Origin: Leifsonia sp. ku-ls
Lineage (GTDB): Bacteria; Actinomycetota; Actinomycetes; Actinomycetales; Microbacteriaceae
DNA: 64,000 nt
NCBI GenBank assembly: GCA_003367665.1
Contig: QKXI01000008.1
Span: 1-64,000, forward strand
Direction: 5' to 3'
Shown in pieces: positions 1-8,049 of the stretch. A program made the translations under genes and the position numbers. Below the pieces are notes generated by a model, which saw only the letters and a program-made list of their open reading frames with translations, was not told the DNA's origin and made no database searches. The first letter of the stretch is position 1, and each line of letters starts with the position of its first letter.

Positions 1-1
1 C

Positions 2-34
2 CGCCGCCTGCGCGACCGCCTCGGAGCCCCGTAG
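2..34 (+). CDS. Possible C-terminal tail of a gene starting before the window
   Basis: Reading from base 2, ten codons (RRLRDRLGAP) end at a TAG at 32-34. The Arg/Leu-rich end looks like a protein C-terminus and the G+C codon pattern fits. The fragment is too short to identify, and an open frame of this length can occur by chance in this DNA. Bases 35-102 after it are very C-rich with no recognisable element. Confidence 0.25.
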   Translation, partial: RRLRDRLGAP

Positions 35-102
35 CGCGCGCCCGCCGCGCCCGCCCCAGCGCCCCGCGTCCGGCCCGCGCCCTCCGGCCTCCGCGCCCCG
101 CC

Positions 103-690
103 GACTGGTGACATCTCGTCGCCACTCGCGCCGAGTGGTGACATCTCGTCGCCACTCGCGCCGAGTGGTGGCATCTCGTCGCCACTCGCGCCGAGTGGTG
201 GCATCTCGTCGCCACTCGCGCCGAGTGGTGGCCTGTGGTCACGTTCGTGCCGGGCGGTCCCATCTCGTCGCATCCCGGGCCGAGTGGTGACCTGCTGTCG
301 CCATTCGTGCCGAGTGGTGACCTGTGATCGCCGCGCCCGCTGTCGGCAGCTCGCCCTTATGCGCGTCGAGTGGTGACATCGTGTCGATATTCGCGCCGAG
401 TGGTGACATCGTGTCGCCACTCATCCGATCAGTGGCTCGTGGTCGCGTTGGTTGCGGGTGGCGACATCTCGTCTCTATATGCGCCGAGTGGTGACATCGT
501 GTAGCCATTCGCGCCCAGTGGCGGCATCCCATCTCTACACGCGCCGAGTGGACGCTTTGTCGCATCTAGCCGAGTGGTGACGTCTTGTCGTTTTTCGGGG
601 TGAGTGGTGACGTCTTGGGGCTTTCGGGGTGAGTGGTGACGTCTTGTCGCTTTTCGGGCCGAGTGGTGACACCGTGTCGCCAGCCGTGGC
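103..690. repeat. Array of ~18 degenerate ~30-bp palindromic units
   Basis: A near-tandem block in which each unit begins GAGTGGTGAC and, in the best copies, ends GTCGCCACTC followed by a GCGCC-like joint, so a unit can pair with itself. Units at 103-132, 133-162, 163-192 and 193-222 are almost identical. Later ones (near 223, 282, 312, 368, 398, 456, 486, 516, 546, 572, 602, 631, 661) drift, and some lose the right half. The stretch from about 334 to 367 is the poorest match. A reading frame through 108-290 only translates the repeats (Arg/Ser/His-rich) and is not a credible gene. There are no unique spacers, so this is not CRISPR. The block fills the space between the window edge and the 3' end of the MFS gene. 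Function unknown: REP-like element, protein-binding array or simple expansion are possible. Confidence 0.8.
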
Positions 691-710
691 GAAGGGGACA
701 CGGTGCCACC
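665..710 (-). terminator. Hairpin after the MFS exporter gene
   Basis: GGTGACACCGTGTCGCC (665-681) pairs with GGGGACACGGTGCCACC (694-710) around a 12-nt loop, with two mismatches. It lies 11 bases beyond the MFS stop codon, so it is placed to end that transcript, though no T-run follows. The left arm is also the last unit of the repeat array, so an array copy may have been recruited as a transcript end. Confidence 0.5.
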
Positions 711-721
711 ATTCGGGGCGG

Positions 722-2221
722 TCAGTGCGCGAGGGCCGCCTCGGACGGCGTGTCGGCCGGCTTCCGGATGAAGAAGGAGCCGGCGACGCCGGCCAGCGAG
801 ATGATCGCGCCGGCCAGGAACGCCGTCCGGATGCCGCCCGCCTGCGCAGCGTCCGCGGTCGCGCCGCCCGCGGCCAGCGCGGTCGACTGCAGGGTGAGCA
901 CGGCGATGAGGAGCGCCGTCCCCGCGGCGCCGCCCACCTGCTGGATGGTGCCCAGGATGGCGCTGCCGTGCGAGTACAGGTGCGGCGGAAGCGCCCCGAG
1001 CCCGGCCGTGAACAGCGGCGTGAACATCATCGCCAGCCCGAGGCTCAACACGACGTGGGCCGCGACGACCATCGCGACCGGCGTGTGCTCGGTCACCATC
1101 GTCAGCGCCCACAGCACCAGGCTCACCAGGATCGCGCCCGGCACCACGAGCACGCGCGGGTCGAAGCGGTCGTAGATGCGGCCGACGAACGGCGCCGCGA
1201 GACCCATGATGAGGCCGCCCGGCAGCAGGATGAGGCCCGTCGCCAGCGTGTCCAGGTGCAGCACGTGCTGCAGGTACAGCGGGAGCACGATGATCACGCC
1301 GAACATCGACGCGGTCGTGATGGCCATGAGCACGATCGACACGGTGAAGATCGGGAACCGGAACGTGCGCAGGTCGAGCAGCGCCCGGTCCTGGCGCTGC
1401 AGCAGCAGCTGGCGCGCGATGAACGCCGCGAGCCCGAGCACGCCGACGGCGAGCGAGCCCCACAGCATGATCGGGCTGGCGGAGGCACCGCCGGACTCCC
1501 CGGAGAGCGTCAGCCCGTAGACCAGGCCGCCGAAGCCGAATGCCGAGAGGATCACCGAGAGCACGTCGATCCGCACCTTCTCGGTCTCGGTCACGTTCTC
1601 GACGGACCGCATGCCGATGAGCAGCATGACGAGCGCGATCGGCAGCACGATCAGGAAGATCCAGCGCCAGGCCAGGAAGTTGAGGATCAGGCCGGAGATG
1701 GTGGGCCCGATCGCGGGCGCGACCGAGATCACGATGGAGACGTTGCCCATCGTGCGACCGCGCAGGGCCGGCGGCACCAGCGTCATCAGCGTCGTCATCA
1801 GCAGCGGCAGCATGATCGCCGTGCCGGACGCCTGCACGACGCGCGCGGCCACCAGCACCAGGAAGCCGGGCGCCAGGGCGGCGGCCAGGGTTCCGAGCGA
1901 GAACAGGGACATGGCGGCGATGAACATCTGCCGCGTCGTGAAGCGCTGCAGCAGGAAGCCGGTGATCGGGATGACGACCGCCATCGTCAGCATGAACGCC
2001 GTGGACAGCCACTGCGCGGCGAGGGCGTCGACGTGGAGGTCGTCCATCAGCTTCGGGATGGCGACCGTCATGATGGTCTCGTTGAGGATCACGACGAACG
2101 TGGCCGCCAGCAGCAGCCAGATCACGCGCTGGTCGCGCGGCGCGATACGCGGCGCGGCCGCAGCCGGCTCGGAGAAGGAGCCGGCGTCGACCGAAGGCAC
2201 AGGTGAGGTCTTCTCAGTCAC
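722..2221 (-). CDS. DHA2-family MFS multidrug exporter
   Basis: A 499-residue integral membrane protein of the EmrB/QacA (DHA2, 14-segment) drug:proton antiporter family, expected in the cytoplasmic membrane to export toxic compounds. After a ~30-residue cytoplasmic N-terminus the first segment carries the family signature around LNETIMTVAIPKL, followed by QWLSTAFMLTMAV. Motif C-like AIGPTISG near residue 170 marks the antiporter class. Length is typical. The start is GTG at 2219-2221. It stands alone on the minus strand, about 100 bp beyond the end of the cysteine desulfurase gene, with a hairpin after it; no regulator is adjacent. The substrate cannot be inferred. Confidence 0.88.
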   Translation of the reverse strand: MTEKTSPVPSVDAGSFSEPAAAAPRIAPRDQRVIWLLLAATFVVILNETIMTVAIPKLMDDLHVDALAAQWLSTAFMLTMAVVIPITGFLLQRFTTRQMFIAAMSLFSLGTLAAALAPGFLVLVAARVVQASGTAIMLPLLMTTLMTLVPPALRGRTMGNVSIVISVAPAIGPTISGLILNFLAWRWIFLIVLPIALVMLLIGMRSVENVTETEKVRIDVLSVILSAFGFGGLVYGLTLSGESGGASASPIMLWGSLAVGVLGLAAFIARQLLLQRQDRALLDLRTFRFPIFTVSIVLMAITTASMFGVIIVLPLYLQHVLHLDTLATGLILLPGGLIMGLAAPFVGRIYDRFDPRVLVVPGAILVSLVLWALTMVTEHTPVAMVVAAHVVLSLGLAMMFTPLFTAGLGALPPHLYSHGSAILGTIQQVGGAAGTALLIAVLTLQSTALAAGGATADAAQAGGIRTAFLAGAIISLAGVAGSFFIRKPADTPSEAALAH

Positions 2222-2321
2222 CGGTCAACCGTAGCGGGGACGACCGACATCGCGGGTGTCCGAGTCCTGAACGATCGGGCGGTTTCGCTCTCCGCAGAAC
2301 GCGGGAATAAACGGGACGCCG

Positions 2322-3464
2322 TCAGCGGCCGAGCGCCGCCACCGTCCGCACCGCCTCGCCGACCGCGGGGGCGACGGCGAGCAGCGCCCGCGCATCCACT
2401 TCAGGCCCCCAGGAGAACCGCACCGCCGTACGCGCCACGTCCTCGTCGTAGCCGAGCGCGAGCAGCACGTGGGAGGCGTCCTCGCTTCCGGCCGCGCACG
2501 CCGAGCCGCTGGACGAGACGACGCCGTGGCGCTCCAGTTCGAGCAGCACCGCCTCCCCGTAGGTGCCGGGGAAGACGAACGACGCCGTGCCCGGCAGGCG
2601 CGACGTCGGATGTCCGGTCAGCTCGGCGCCCGGCGCCTCGGCGAGCACGGCGGCGACGAACGCGTCGCGCGCCGCCGCGGCGGCCCGCGCTCGCTCGTCC
2701 CTGCCGTCCGCCGCCAGCCGCGCGGCGGTGGCGAGCGCCACGGCGCCGGCGACGTTCTCGGTGCCGGAGCGCCGGCCGCGCTCCTGTCCGCCGCCGTGGA
2801 CGACCGGCTCGACCGGGAGGCGCCCGCGCACGTACAGCGCGCCGACGCCCTTCGGCGCCCCGATCTTGTGCCCGGAGACGCTCAGCGCGTCCACCCCGAG
2901 CGCGCTGACGTCGAGCGGCAGCCAGCCCGCCGCCTGCACCGCGTCCGTGTGCAGGGGCACGCCGTGCTCGTGGGCGACGGCCGCCAGCGCGGCGATCGGC
3001 TGCACCGTCCCGACCTCGTTGTTGGCGAGCATCACCGACGCCAGCGTGGTGTCCGGCCGCAGGGCGGCGGCGAAGTCCGCGGGCGCGACGAGCCCGTCGC
3101 GCCCGACCGGCACGAAGGTGACCTCGAAGCCGTGGAGCCTGACCAGATAGTCGACCGACTCCAGCACGGCCTCGTGCTCGATCCGGGTCGTCACGAGGTG
3201 GTGGCCGCGCGGGTTCGCCAGGGCGATGCCCTTGACCGCGAGGTTGTCGGCCTCCGTGCCTCCCGAGGTGAACGTCACCTCCGACGCCCTGCAGCCCAGC
3301 CAGGCGGCGACGCCGGCCCGCGCCTCGGCCAGCCCGCGCGCGGCGGACTCGCCGACGGCGTGGTGGCTCGACGGGTTGCCGAAGTCGCCGGTCAGGTACG
3401 GCCACATCGCCTCCAGCACCTCCCGGCGGACCGGGGAGGTGGCGGCGGCGTCGAGGTAGATCAC
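2322..3464 (-). CDS. Cysteine desulfurase of the NAD operon (NifS/IscS-like)
   Basis: A 380-residue class V aminotransferase-fold enzyme that takes sulfur from cysteine. It starts YLDAAATSPVRREV. The PLP lysine lies in SVSGHKIGAPKG and the sulfur-carrying cysteine in SSSGSACAAGSED. The start chosen is GTG at 3462-3464, which overlaps the nadC stop (3461-3463) as GTGA; longer upstream reading has no homology. It is the last gene of the nrtR-nadABC operon. A cysteine desulfurase next to nadA-nadB is a recurrent arrangement in Gram-positive bacteria, and the likely job is supplying sulfur for the NadA [4Fe-4S] cluster; that role is inferred from position. Confidence 0.9.
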   Translation of the reverse strand: MIYLDAAATSPVRREVLEAMWPYLTGDFGNPSSHHAVGESAARGLAEARAGVAAWLGCRASEVTFTSGGTEADNLAVKGIALANPRGHHLVTTRIEHEAVLESVDYLVRLHGFEVTFVPVGRDGLVAPADFAAALRPDTTLASVMLANNEVGTVQPIAALAAVAHEHGVPLHTDAVQAAGWLPLDVSALGVDALSVSGHKIGAPKGVGALYVRGRLPVEPVVHGGGQERGRRSGTENVAGAVALATAARLAADGRDERARAAAAARDAFVAAVLAEAPGAELTGHPTSRLPGTASFVFPGTYGEAVLLELERHGVVSSSGSACAAGSEDASHVLLALGYDEDVARTAVRFSWGPEVDARALLAVAPAVGEAVRTVAALGR

Positions 3465-4315
3465 TCGACCACCACGTCCAGTCCCAGGTCGAGCGCGCGG
3501 ACGCTGTGCGTCAGGGCGCCGGCGGAGATCACGTCGACGCCGGTCTCGGCGATCGCGCGCACGGTCGCGAGGCCGACGTTCCCGCTCGCCTCCACCAGGG
3601 CGCGCCCGGCGACGAGCGCGACGCCCTCGCGCAGCTCGTCGACGGTGAAGTTGTCGAGCATGATCGTGTCGACGCCGGCGGCGAGCACCGGCTCGATCTG
3701 GTCGATCCTGTCCACCTCCACCTCCAGGTGCGTGGTGTGGGACAGCTGCGCGCGCACCCGGAGCAGGGCGTCGGTGACCGGCAGCCCGCTCTGGGCGGTG
3801 AGGACGGCGAGGTGGTTGTCCTTCGCCATCACGGCGTCGGAGAGCGAGTAGCGGTGGTTGTGGCCGCCGCCCGCCCGCACCGCGTGGCGCTCGAACGCGC
3901 GCAGCCCCGGCGTCGTCTTGCGGGTGTCGACGATGCGGGCGCGGGTGTGCGCGACCTCGGCGACGAACGCGGCGGTCAGGGTCGCGATGCCCGACATCCG
4001 CTGGGTGAAGTTGAGGCCGACGCGCTCGGCCTGCAGCACCGACCGGGCCGGCCCCGTGACCGTGGCCAGGGCGTCGCCGGCGTCGAAGCGGGCGCCGTCG
4101 GCGACGTGGAGGGTCACCGCGATCGCCGGGTCGGTCAGGGTCATCGCCGCGGCGAACACCTCCCCGCCCGCGAACGTGCCGGGCTCGCGGGCGACCAGCC
4201 GCGCGGTCGCGCTCGCGGTCTCCGGGATCAGCAGCGCGCTGGTGACGTCGCCCCACGGCGCGTCCTCGACCAGGGCGGCCTGGACGACGGTCTGGATGGT
4301 CTGGCGGGTCAGCAT
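3461..4315 (-). CDS. nadC: Nicotinate-nucleotide pyrophosphorylase (carboxylating)
   Basis: A 284-residue cytoplasmic enzyme that converts quinolinate and PRPP to nicotinate mononucleotide, CO2 and pyrophosphate, the third step of de novo NAD synthesis. Family signatures are present: DTRKTTPGLR, the GGGHNHR segment, MAKDNH and the C-terminal GVDVISAGALTHSV. Length is standard. The ATG at 4313-4315 starts seven bases inside the end of nadB, implying translational coupling; the 3' end overlaps the desulfurase start. Confidence 0.95.
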   Translation of the reverse strand: MLTRQTIQTVVQAALVEDAPWGDVTSALLIPETASATARLVAREPGTFAGGEVFAAAMTLTDPAIAVTLHVADGARFDAGDALATVTGPARSVLQAERVGLNFTQRMSGIATLTAAFVAEVAHTRARIVDTRKTTPGLRAFERHAVRAGGGHNHRYSLSDAVMAKDNHLAVLTAQSGLPVTDALLRVRAQLSHTTHLEVEVDRIDQIEPVLAAGVDTIMLDNFTVDELREGVALVAGRALVEASGNVGLATVRAIAETGVDVISAGALTHSVRALDLGLDVVVE

Positions 4316-5871
4316 GCGGCGGGCACCTCGATGCGGGTCGGCGACGGGAGAACGGCGGAGCGGGGAAGCAGCACGGTGTGCGTCGGCGCGCCCTCCGCGG
4401 GGAGCGGGGCGTCGGTGCGGAAGTGCGCCCCGCGCGACTCGACGCGCGCGAGCGCCGCGCGCACCACGAGCCGGGCCAGGGTCAGCAGGTCGGCGTCCTC
4501 GCCCGGTTCGGGATCGCGCACGGCGGCGAGCTCGTCGGCCGCCGCGGCGAGGCGGGCGCCGTCGCGGTGCAGGCCGGCGGCCTCCCACATCAGCGCGGCG
4601 AGCCGGCCGCGGTCGAACGGGCGGGAGCCCGTGCTCGCGGTCGGGGCGGCCGTGTCGAGCACGATCGCGGCCTCCGTCACCCAGGCCGGCGGCGCCGGCC
4701 ACGGCTCGTCGACGACCGAGGCCGCCCGGTGGGCGAACACCAGTCCCTCGAGCAGCGAGTTGGAGGCGAGCCGGTTCGCGCCGTGGGCACCGGTGCAGGC
4801 GACCTCACCGACGGCGAACAGCCCGGGCAGGGTGGTGCGTCCCTCGGTGTCGGTGGCGACGCCGCCCATGGCGTAGTGCGCGGCCGGCGTGACCGGCAGG
4901 GGATGACGCCCCCAGTCGTGCCCGGCGGCGCGCGAGGCGGCGTCGATGGTCGGGAAGCGCCGGGCCAGCCGCTCGGGCCCGAGGGCGGTCGCGTCCAGCA
5001 GCACGGGCTTTCCGTCCTGCGCCGCCATCTCGATCGCGATGCCGCGGGCCACGACATCCCTCGGTGCGAGCTCGGCATCCGGGTGCACGTCGAGCATGAA
5101 CCGCTCGCCGGCGCGGTTGCGCAGCACGGCGCCCTCGCCCCGCACCGCCTCCGAGATCAGGAAGGCGGTGCCGTCGTTCCCGCCGGCCAGGGCGGTCGGA
5201 TGGAACTGGGTGAACTCGAGGTCCGCCAGCGCCGCGCCCGCGCGCCACGCCGCCGCGACGCCGTCGCCGGTGGCGACCGCGGGATTGGTGGTGTGCGCGT
5301 AGAGGCGCCCCCAGCCTCCGGTGGCGAGCACGACGGCGTCGGCGTCGAGCGTCAGAGACCCCTCGCCGGTGTGCAGAGCGACGCCGACGGCCCGGCCGTC
5401 GCGGACCACGACGTCGCGGAGGAACGTGCCCTCCATGACCGGGATGCCCGCGGTCCCCAGCGCGGAGACGAGCGTGCGCTCCAGCTCGGCGCCGGTCGCA
5501 TCCCCTCCGGCGTGCAGCACGCGCGCGGTCGAGTGCGCCGCCTCGCGTCCGCGCGCGAGCGCGTCGCCGTCGCGGTCGAAGGCCGCGCCGCGCGCGATGA
5601 GCTCGCGCACGCGCTCGGGGCCGTCGGAGCACAGCACCTCGACGGCTTCGCGCACGTTCAGCCCGGCGCCGGCGCGGAGCGTGTCGGCGACGTGCGCCTC
5701 CACGCTGTCGTCGGGGAACAGGGCCGCGGCGACGCCGCCCTGGGCGTGGCGGGTGCTTCCGTCCGTCAGCGCGGCCTTGGTCACGACCGTGACGTCGTGT
5801 CCGAGGTCGTGCGCGCGCAGCGCCGCGGTGAGGCCCGCGATCCCGCTGCCGACGACGACCACGCGGCTCAT
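4309..5871 (-). CDS. nadB: L-aspartate oxidase
   Basis: A 520-residue FAD enzyme that oxidises L-aspartate to iminoaspartate, the first step of de novo NAD synthesis. It has an N-terminal dinucleotide-binding motif (VVVVGSGIAGLTAAL), HAQGGVAAAL, the substrate-domain segment EFTQFHPTAL, and the C-terminal helical domain of the succinate dehydrogenase/fumarate reductase flavoprotein family. ATG start at 5869-5871, one base after the nadA stop; the 3' end overlaps nadC by seven bases. The product is unstable, so coupling with NadA is expected. Confidence 0.95.
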   Translation of the reverse strand: MSRVVVVGSGIAGLTAALRAHDLGHDVTVVTKAALTDGSTRHAQGGVAAALFPDDSVEAHVADTLRAGAGLNVREAVEVLCSDGPERVRELIARGAAFDRDGDALARGREAAHSTARVLHAGGDATGAELERTLVSALGTAGIPVMEGTFLRDVVVRDGRAVGVALHTGEGSLTLDADAVVLATGGWGRLYAHTTNPAVATGDGVAAAWRAGAALADLEFTQFHPTALAGGNDGTAFLISEAVRGEGAVLRNRAGERFMLDVHPDAELAPRDVVARGIAIEMAAQDGKPVLLDATALGPERLARRFPTIDAASRAAGHDWGRHPLPVTPAAHYAMGGVATDTEGRTTLPGLFAVGEVACTGAHGANRLASNSLLEGLVFAHRAASVVDEPWPAPPAWVTEAAIVLDTAAPTASTGSRPFDRGRLAALMWEAAGLHRDGARLAAAADELAAVRDPEPGEDADLLTLARLVVRAALARVESRGAHFRTDAPLPAEGAPTHTVLLPRSAVLPSPTRIEVPAAC

Positions 5872-5872
5872 C

Positions 5873-7168
5873 TCAGGCCGCCATCGTGGTGTCGGGTCGC
5901 GCGGCGAGCATCCGCTCCAGCGCCACCCGGGCGGGCTGGGCGACCTCGGTGGGCACGGTCACCTGGTTGAGCACCTCGCCGCGCACGAGCCCCTCCAGCA
6001 CCCAGGCGAGGTAGCCGGGGTGGATGCGGTACATCGTCGAGCACGGGCACACCACCGAGTCGAGGCAGAAGATGGTGTGCTGCGGGAACTCGGCGGCGAG
6101 CCGCTGCACCAGGTTGATCTCGGTGCCGATCGCGAAGGTCGACCCGGCCGGCGCCGCCTGGATCGCCTTCACGATGTAGTCGGTGGAGCCGTACTCGTCG
6201 GCCGCGTCCACCACGTCCATCGGGCACTCCGGGTGCACGATCACGCGGACCCCGGGGAACTCGGCCCTGGCGTGCTCGATCTGACCGACCGTGAAGCGCT
6301 TGTGCACCGAGCAGAAGCCGTGCCAGAGGATGACCTGCGCCTCCTGCAGCGTCGCGGCGTCCGCGCCGCCCCAGGCCTTGCGGGGGTTCCACAGCGGCAT
6401 CCGGTCGAGCGGCACGCCCATCGCCTTCGCGGTGTTGCGGCCGAGGTGCTGGTCGGGGAAGAACAGGACGCGCTGCCCGCGCTCGAACGCCCACTCCAGC
6501 ACCGTCGCGGCGTTGGAGGAGGTGCAGACGATGCCGCCGTGCTCGCCGCAGAACGCCTTCAGCGCCGCCGACGAGTTCATGTACGTGACGGGGATGACGG
6601 GCACGCGGCCGTCGGCGTCAGGCTCGGTGCCGTACAGCTCTTCCAGCTGCTCCCAGCACTCCTGCACCGAGTCGAGGTCGGCCATGTCGGCCATCGAGCA
6701 GCCCGCGGCCAGGTTGGGCAGGATGACGCGCTGCTCCGGCCGCGACACGATGTCGGCGGTCTCGGCCATGAAGTGGACGCCGCAGAACACGATCGCCTCC
6801 GCCTCGGGTCGGGCCTTCGCCGCGTTGGCGAGCTGGAACGAGTCGCCGACGAAATCCGCGTACTGCACGACCTCGTCGCGCTGGTAGAAGTGGCCCATGA
6901 CGGCCACCCGGTCGCCGAGCGCGGCCTTGGCGGCACGGATGCGGTCGCCCAGCTCTTCCGCGGGGGCCGTGCGGTACTCCTCCGGCAGCTCGCCCTGCCG
7001 CGGCGCGTTCGCGGGGATCGGGTCGCCGAGCGACGCGCCGGGACCGTAGGAGGGGGCGAGCGCGTCGAACTCCCACGGCGCCTCGGCGAGGTCGGGCGTG
7101 CAGGTCTCGCCGTCGAGCTGGCCCGAGGCGATCAGCCGGATGGTGGTGTCGACCGAGGCGATGGTCAT
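5873..7168 (-). CDS. nadA: Quinolinate synthase
   Basis: A 431-residue [4Fe-4S] enzyme condensing iminoaspartate with dihydroxyacetone phosphate to quinolinate. The three cluster cysteines expected in NadA are seen in FCGVHFMAET, VCTSSNA and VHPECPMDVV; GHFYQRDEV is the conserved N-terminal substrate motif. A further Cys-rich stretch (CLDSVVCPC) lies near the C-terminus. It is longer than compact archaeal NadA because of ~75 N-terminal residues, usual for actinobacteria. ATG at 7166-7168 overlaps the nrtR stop as ATGA. Confidence 0.95.
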   Translation of the reverse strand: MTIASVDTTIRLIASGQLDGETCTPDLAEAPWEFDALAPSYGPGASLGDPIPANAPRQGELPEEYRTAPAEELGDRIRAAKAALGDRVAVMGHFYQRDEVVQYADFVGDSFQLANAAKARPEAEAIVFCGVHFMAETADIVSRPEQRVILPNLAAGCSMADMADLDSVQECWEQLEELYGTEPDADGRVPVIPVTYMNSSAALKAFCGEHGGIVCTSSNAATVLEWAFERGQRVLFFPDQHLGRNTAKAMGVPLDRMPLWNPRKAWGGADAATLQEAQVILWHGFCSVHKRFTVGQIEHARAEFPGVRVIVHPECPMDVVDAADEYGSTDYIVKAIQAAPAGSTFAIGTEINLVQRLAAEFPQHTIFCLDSVVCPCSTMYRIHPGYLAWVLEGLVRGEVLNQVTVPTEVAQPARVALERMLAARPDTTMAA

Positions 7169-7893
7169 GCGTCTCTTCCTTCGAACGGATGCTGCTGGCG
7201 GGGGAGCGGCCCCGCGTCGGCGAGGTCGATCGAGTCGTTGTAGCGGTACAGCCGCGGCGGCCGGTGGGGCGTGCCGGTGAGGTACTCGTCGGTGGCGACC
7301 ACGGCGCCGGAGGCCTCGATGGTGCGGCGGAAGTTGGCCGGGTCGAGCGCCTTGCCGAGCACGGCCTCGTGCACGGCGCGCAGCTGGGCCAGGGTGAAGC
7401 GCTCGCCGAGGAAGGCGTGCGCGATCCGGGAGTACTCCATCTTGGTGCGCAGCCGCCAGAGGGCGTACTCGACGATGACGTTGTGGTCGAAGGCCAGCTC
7501 GGGCAGGTCGTCGGCCGGGAACCAGGCGACGTTCTCGCCGACGCTCGCGCGCTCCGCCTCCTCGCTGCGCACCAGGGCCCAGTAGACGACGGAGACGACG
7601 CGCTCGGCGCCGGGGGAGCGGTCTGCGTCGCCGAACGCGTAGAGCTGCTCGAGGTAGCTGGGCGTGAGGCCGGTGGTGTCGTTGAGCGTGCGGGCGGCGG
7701 CGTACGCCAGGTCCTCGCCGACGCGGAGCGGTCCGCCGGGGAGGGCCCAGCGACCTTCGAACGGCTCGCGGATGCGGCGCACCAGCGGCAGCCAGACCTG
7801 CGGAACCCCCGCGGTCTCCTCGTCGTTGCGCAGCGCGAAGATGACCGTCGACACGGCGAGGATCGCGCTCGCGCGTTCGTGTCGTGCCGTCAT
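7165..7893 (-). CDS. nrtR: NUDIX-related NAD biosynthesis regulator NrtR
   Basis: A 242-residue transcription factor with a NUDIX-like N-terminal domain (about residues 10-150) and a C-terminal winged-helix region. The Nudix box region reads GGPLRVGEDLAYAAARTLND: the catalytic REUxEE glutamates are gone, as expected for a ligand sensor and not a hydrolase. EPFEGRWALPGGPL is characteristic of NrtR. Known NrtR proteins repress NAD genes and are released by ADP-ribose. The ATG at 7891-7893 has GGGAG eight bases upstream; the longer open frame upstream lacks homology. First gene of nrtR-nadA-nadB-nadC-desulfurase, so probably autoregulated. Confidence 0.9.
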   Translation of the reverse strand: MTARHERASAILAVSTVIFALRNDEETAGVPQVWLPLVRRIREPFEGRWALPGGPLRVGEDLAYAAARTLNDTTGLTPSYLEQLYAFGDADRSPGAERVVSVVYWALVRSEEAERASVGENVAWFPADDLPELAFDHNVIVEYALWRLRTKMEYSRIAHAFLGERFTLAQLRAVHEAVLGKALDPANFRRTIEASGAVVATDEYLTGTPHRPPRLYRYNDSIDLADAGPLPRQQHPFEGRDA

Positions 7894-7920
7894 GGCTCGC
7901 TCCCGACTAAAGGTCATCGT

Positions 7921-7960
7921 GACTCTAACGATGCGCTCGATCTTAGTGTCAATCGGACAC
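7921..7960. promoter_or_regulatory. Candidate NrtR operator region
   Basis: Just upstream of nrtR, GACTCTAA (7921-7928) and TTAGTGTC (7943-7950) form an inverted repeat with one mismatch in eight, separated by 14 bp. A second, perfect inverted repeat GTGTC-AATCG-GACAC lies at 7946-7960 and shares the right half-site. The position, 28-67 bp before the start, suits an autoregulatory operator. Assignment to NrtR rests on position only. Confidence 0.45.
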
Positions 7961-8007
7961 GAAGAACAAGTCTTCACCGCGGCACGGATCCCCGATAGGT
8001 TCGAGCT

Positions 8008-8026
8008 ATGTCGTGGGGTACGACAT
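8008..8026. promoter_or_regulatory. Inverted repeat before the M23/propeller gene
   Basis: ATGTCGT-GGGGT-ACGACAT is a perfect 7-bp inverted repeat centred about 33 bp before the ATG at 8050. It could be an operator or a short 5'-UTR hairpin. No regulator gene is adjacent to suggest its partner. Confidence 0.4.
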
Positions 8027-8049
8027 ACATATGAATATGGGGGATATCC

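Noticed and set aside
108-290. Small Arg/Ser/His-rich protein gene
   Set aside because: It is the translation of the repeat unit; composition is unlike a protein and no ribosome site precedes it.
103-690. CRISPR array
   Set aside because: Units abut or nearly abut with no unique spacers of constant length, and no cas gene is near.
741-756. Third copy of the CGACACGCCGTC hairpin element
   Set aside because: The 12-mer is inside the MFS coding region on the reverse strand with no flanking stem; treated as chance.
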